Part shown: one piece after another, positions 63,882-64,000 of the stretch
Layout of the letters: every line of letters starts with the position of its first letter
Position numbering within the stretch: position 1 is the stretch's first letter
From: Sphingomonas jeddahensis
GTDB lineage: Bacteria > Pseudomonadota > Alphaproteobacteria > Sphingomonadales > Sphingomonadaceae
Assembly: GCF_001981525.1 (NCBI RefSeq)
Contig: NZ_MPSB01000005.1
Coordinates: forward strand, 166,548-230,547
Length of the DNA: 64,000 bases
Direction: 5' to 3'
The notes under the pieces: generated by a model
The model's database searches: none
Told to the model about the DNA's origin: nothing
Seen by the model: only the letters and a program-made list of their open reading frames with translations
Program-made: the position numbers and the translations under genes

Positions 63882-64000
63882 TGCTTGCCCTCGCCGTTGA
63901 TTTAGGTCCGTTTCCGATACGCTAGCGCCACCATCTCGCGCCCGTCCGGTTATTCTCCGGGCATCGGAGCAAGCGGGTGGGGGGGCTGGCTATGCGGGGC
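63882..64000. other. 3' edge of window, no feature seen
   Basis: 119 bp with no supportable gene, RNA or repeat. An ATG near 63992 could open a gene beyond the edge. Confidence 0.4.

Overview
The window reads as an ordinary chromosomal stretch of a GC-rich alphaproteobacterium, most likely Sphingomonas or a close relative. The reasons are: a circularly permuted (two-piece) ssrA gene whose tag peptide reads ANDNEALAIAA; an alphaproteobacterial SspB; an ATP12-type F1 assembly factor; a GatCAB amidotransferase; long PstA and PstC permeases; and several families of intergenic palindromes of the kind common in sphingomonad genomes. No rRNA, prophage, transposase, integrase or CRISPR array was seen. 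Many neighbouring genes overlap by ATGA, GTGA or TGATG, which fixes many start codons.

Layout. 0-4 kb: ligA and an APC amino-acid permease. 4-8 kb, minus strand: a histidine operon hisB-hisH-hisA-hisF-(small membrane protein)-hisE-HIT, interrupted by three palindromic repeats. 8-12.5 kb: sspB, fumC, gmk, ATP12 and small membrane proteins. 12.5-18.2 kb: an RluC-type pseudouridine synthase coupled to crcB, a probable lipoprotein, and two SPOR-domain proteins flanking a truncated parA remnant. 18.2-22.7 kb, minus strand: an ATCase/inactive-dihydroorotase pair, ruvX, a DUF3089 hydrolase and an Rrf2 regulator. 22.7-26 kb: ssrA, a prolyl-hydroxylase-like oxygenase, recJ and tRNA-Glu. 26-29.4 kb: an SDR and the 5-oxoprolinase operon pxpABC. 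29.5-37.9 kb: hrcA-grpE, rph-rdgB, a CAP-domain lipoprotein, hemW and gatCAB. 38-45 kb: an epoxide-hydrolase/phosphotransferase pair, oxyR, a TauE permease, cysE, DUF2794, an SDR and a small exported protein. 45-52 kb, minus strand: the complete phosphate operon phoR-pstSCAB-phoU-phoB. 52.2-54.8 kb: a four-gene HPr-rel-A cassette (Tat-type exported protein, PqqD-like carrier, HprK-like kinase, nucleotidyltransferase), the least understood system here. 54.8-64 kb: VanZ-like protein, gph, glmU-glmS, an M20 amidohydrolase, a quinone-oxidoreductase-like MDR, a cyclophilin, and exported proteins including a methyltransferase with a signal peptide.

Regulatory layer. Several start codons (hisB, gmk, pxpA, hrcA, probably sspB and pyrB) lie six to nine bases after a -35/-10 pair spaced 16-17 bp, which predicts leaderless or nearly leaderless mRNAs. 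A terminator-like hairpin abuts the start codon of the SDR at 43353-44252. About nineteen palindromic elements, most of which fall into six families (A-F), fill the intergenic gaps.

Limits: all functions are inferred by reading motifs. No database search, folding program or alignment was run.
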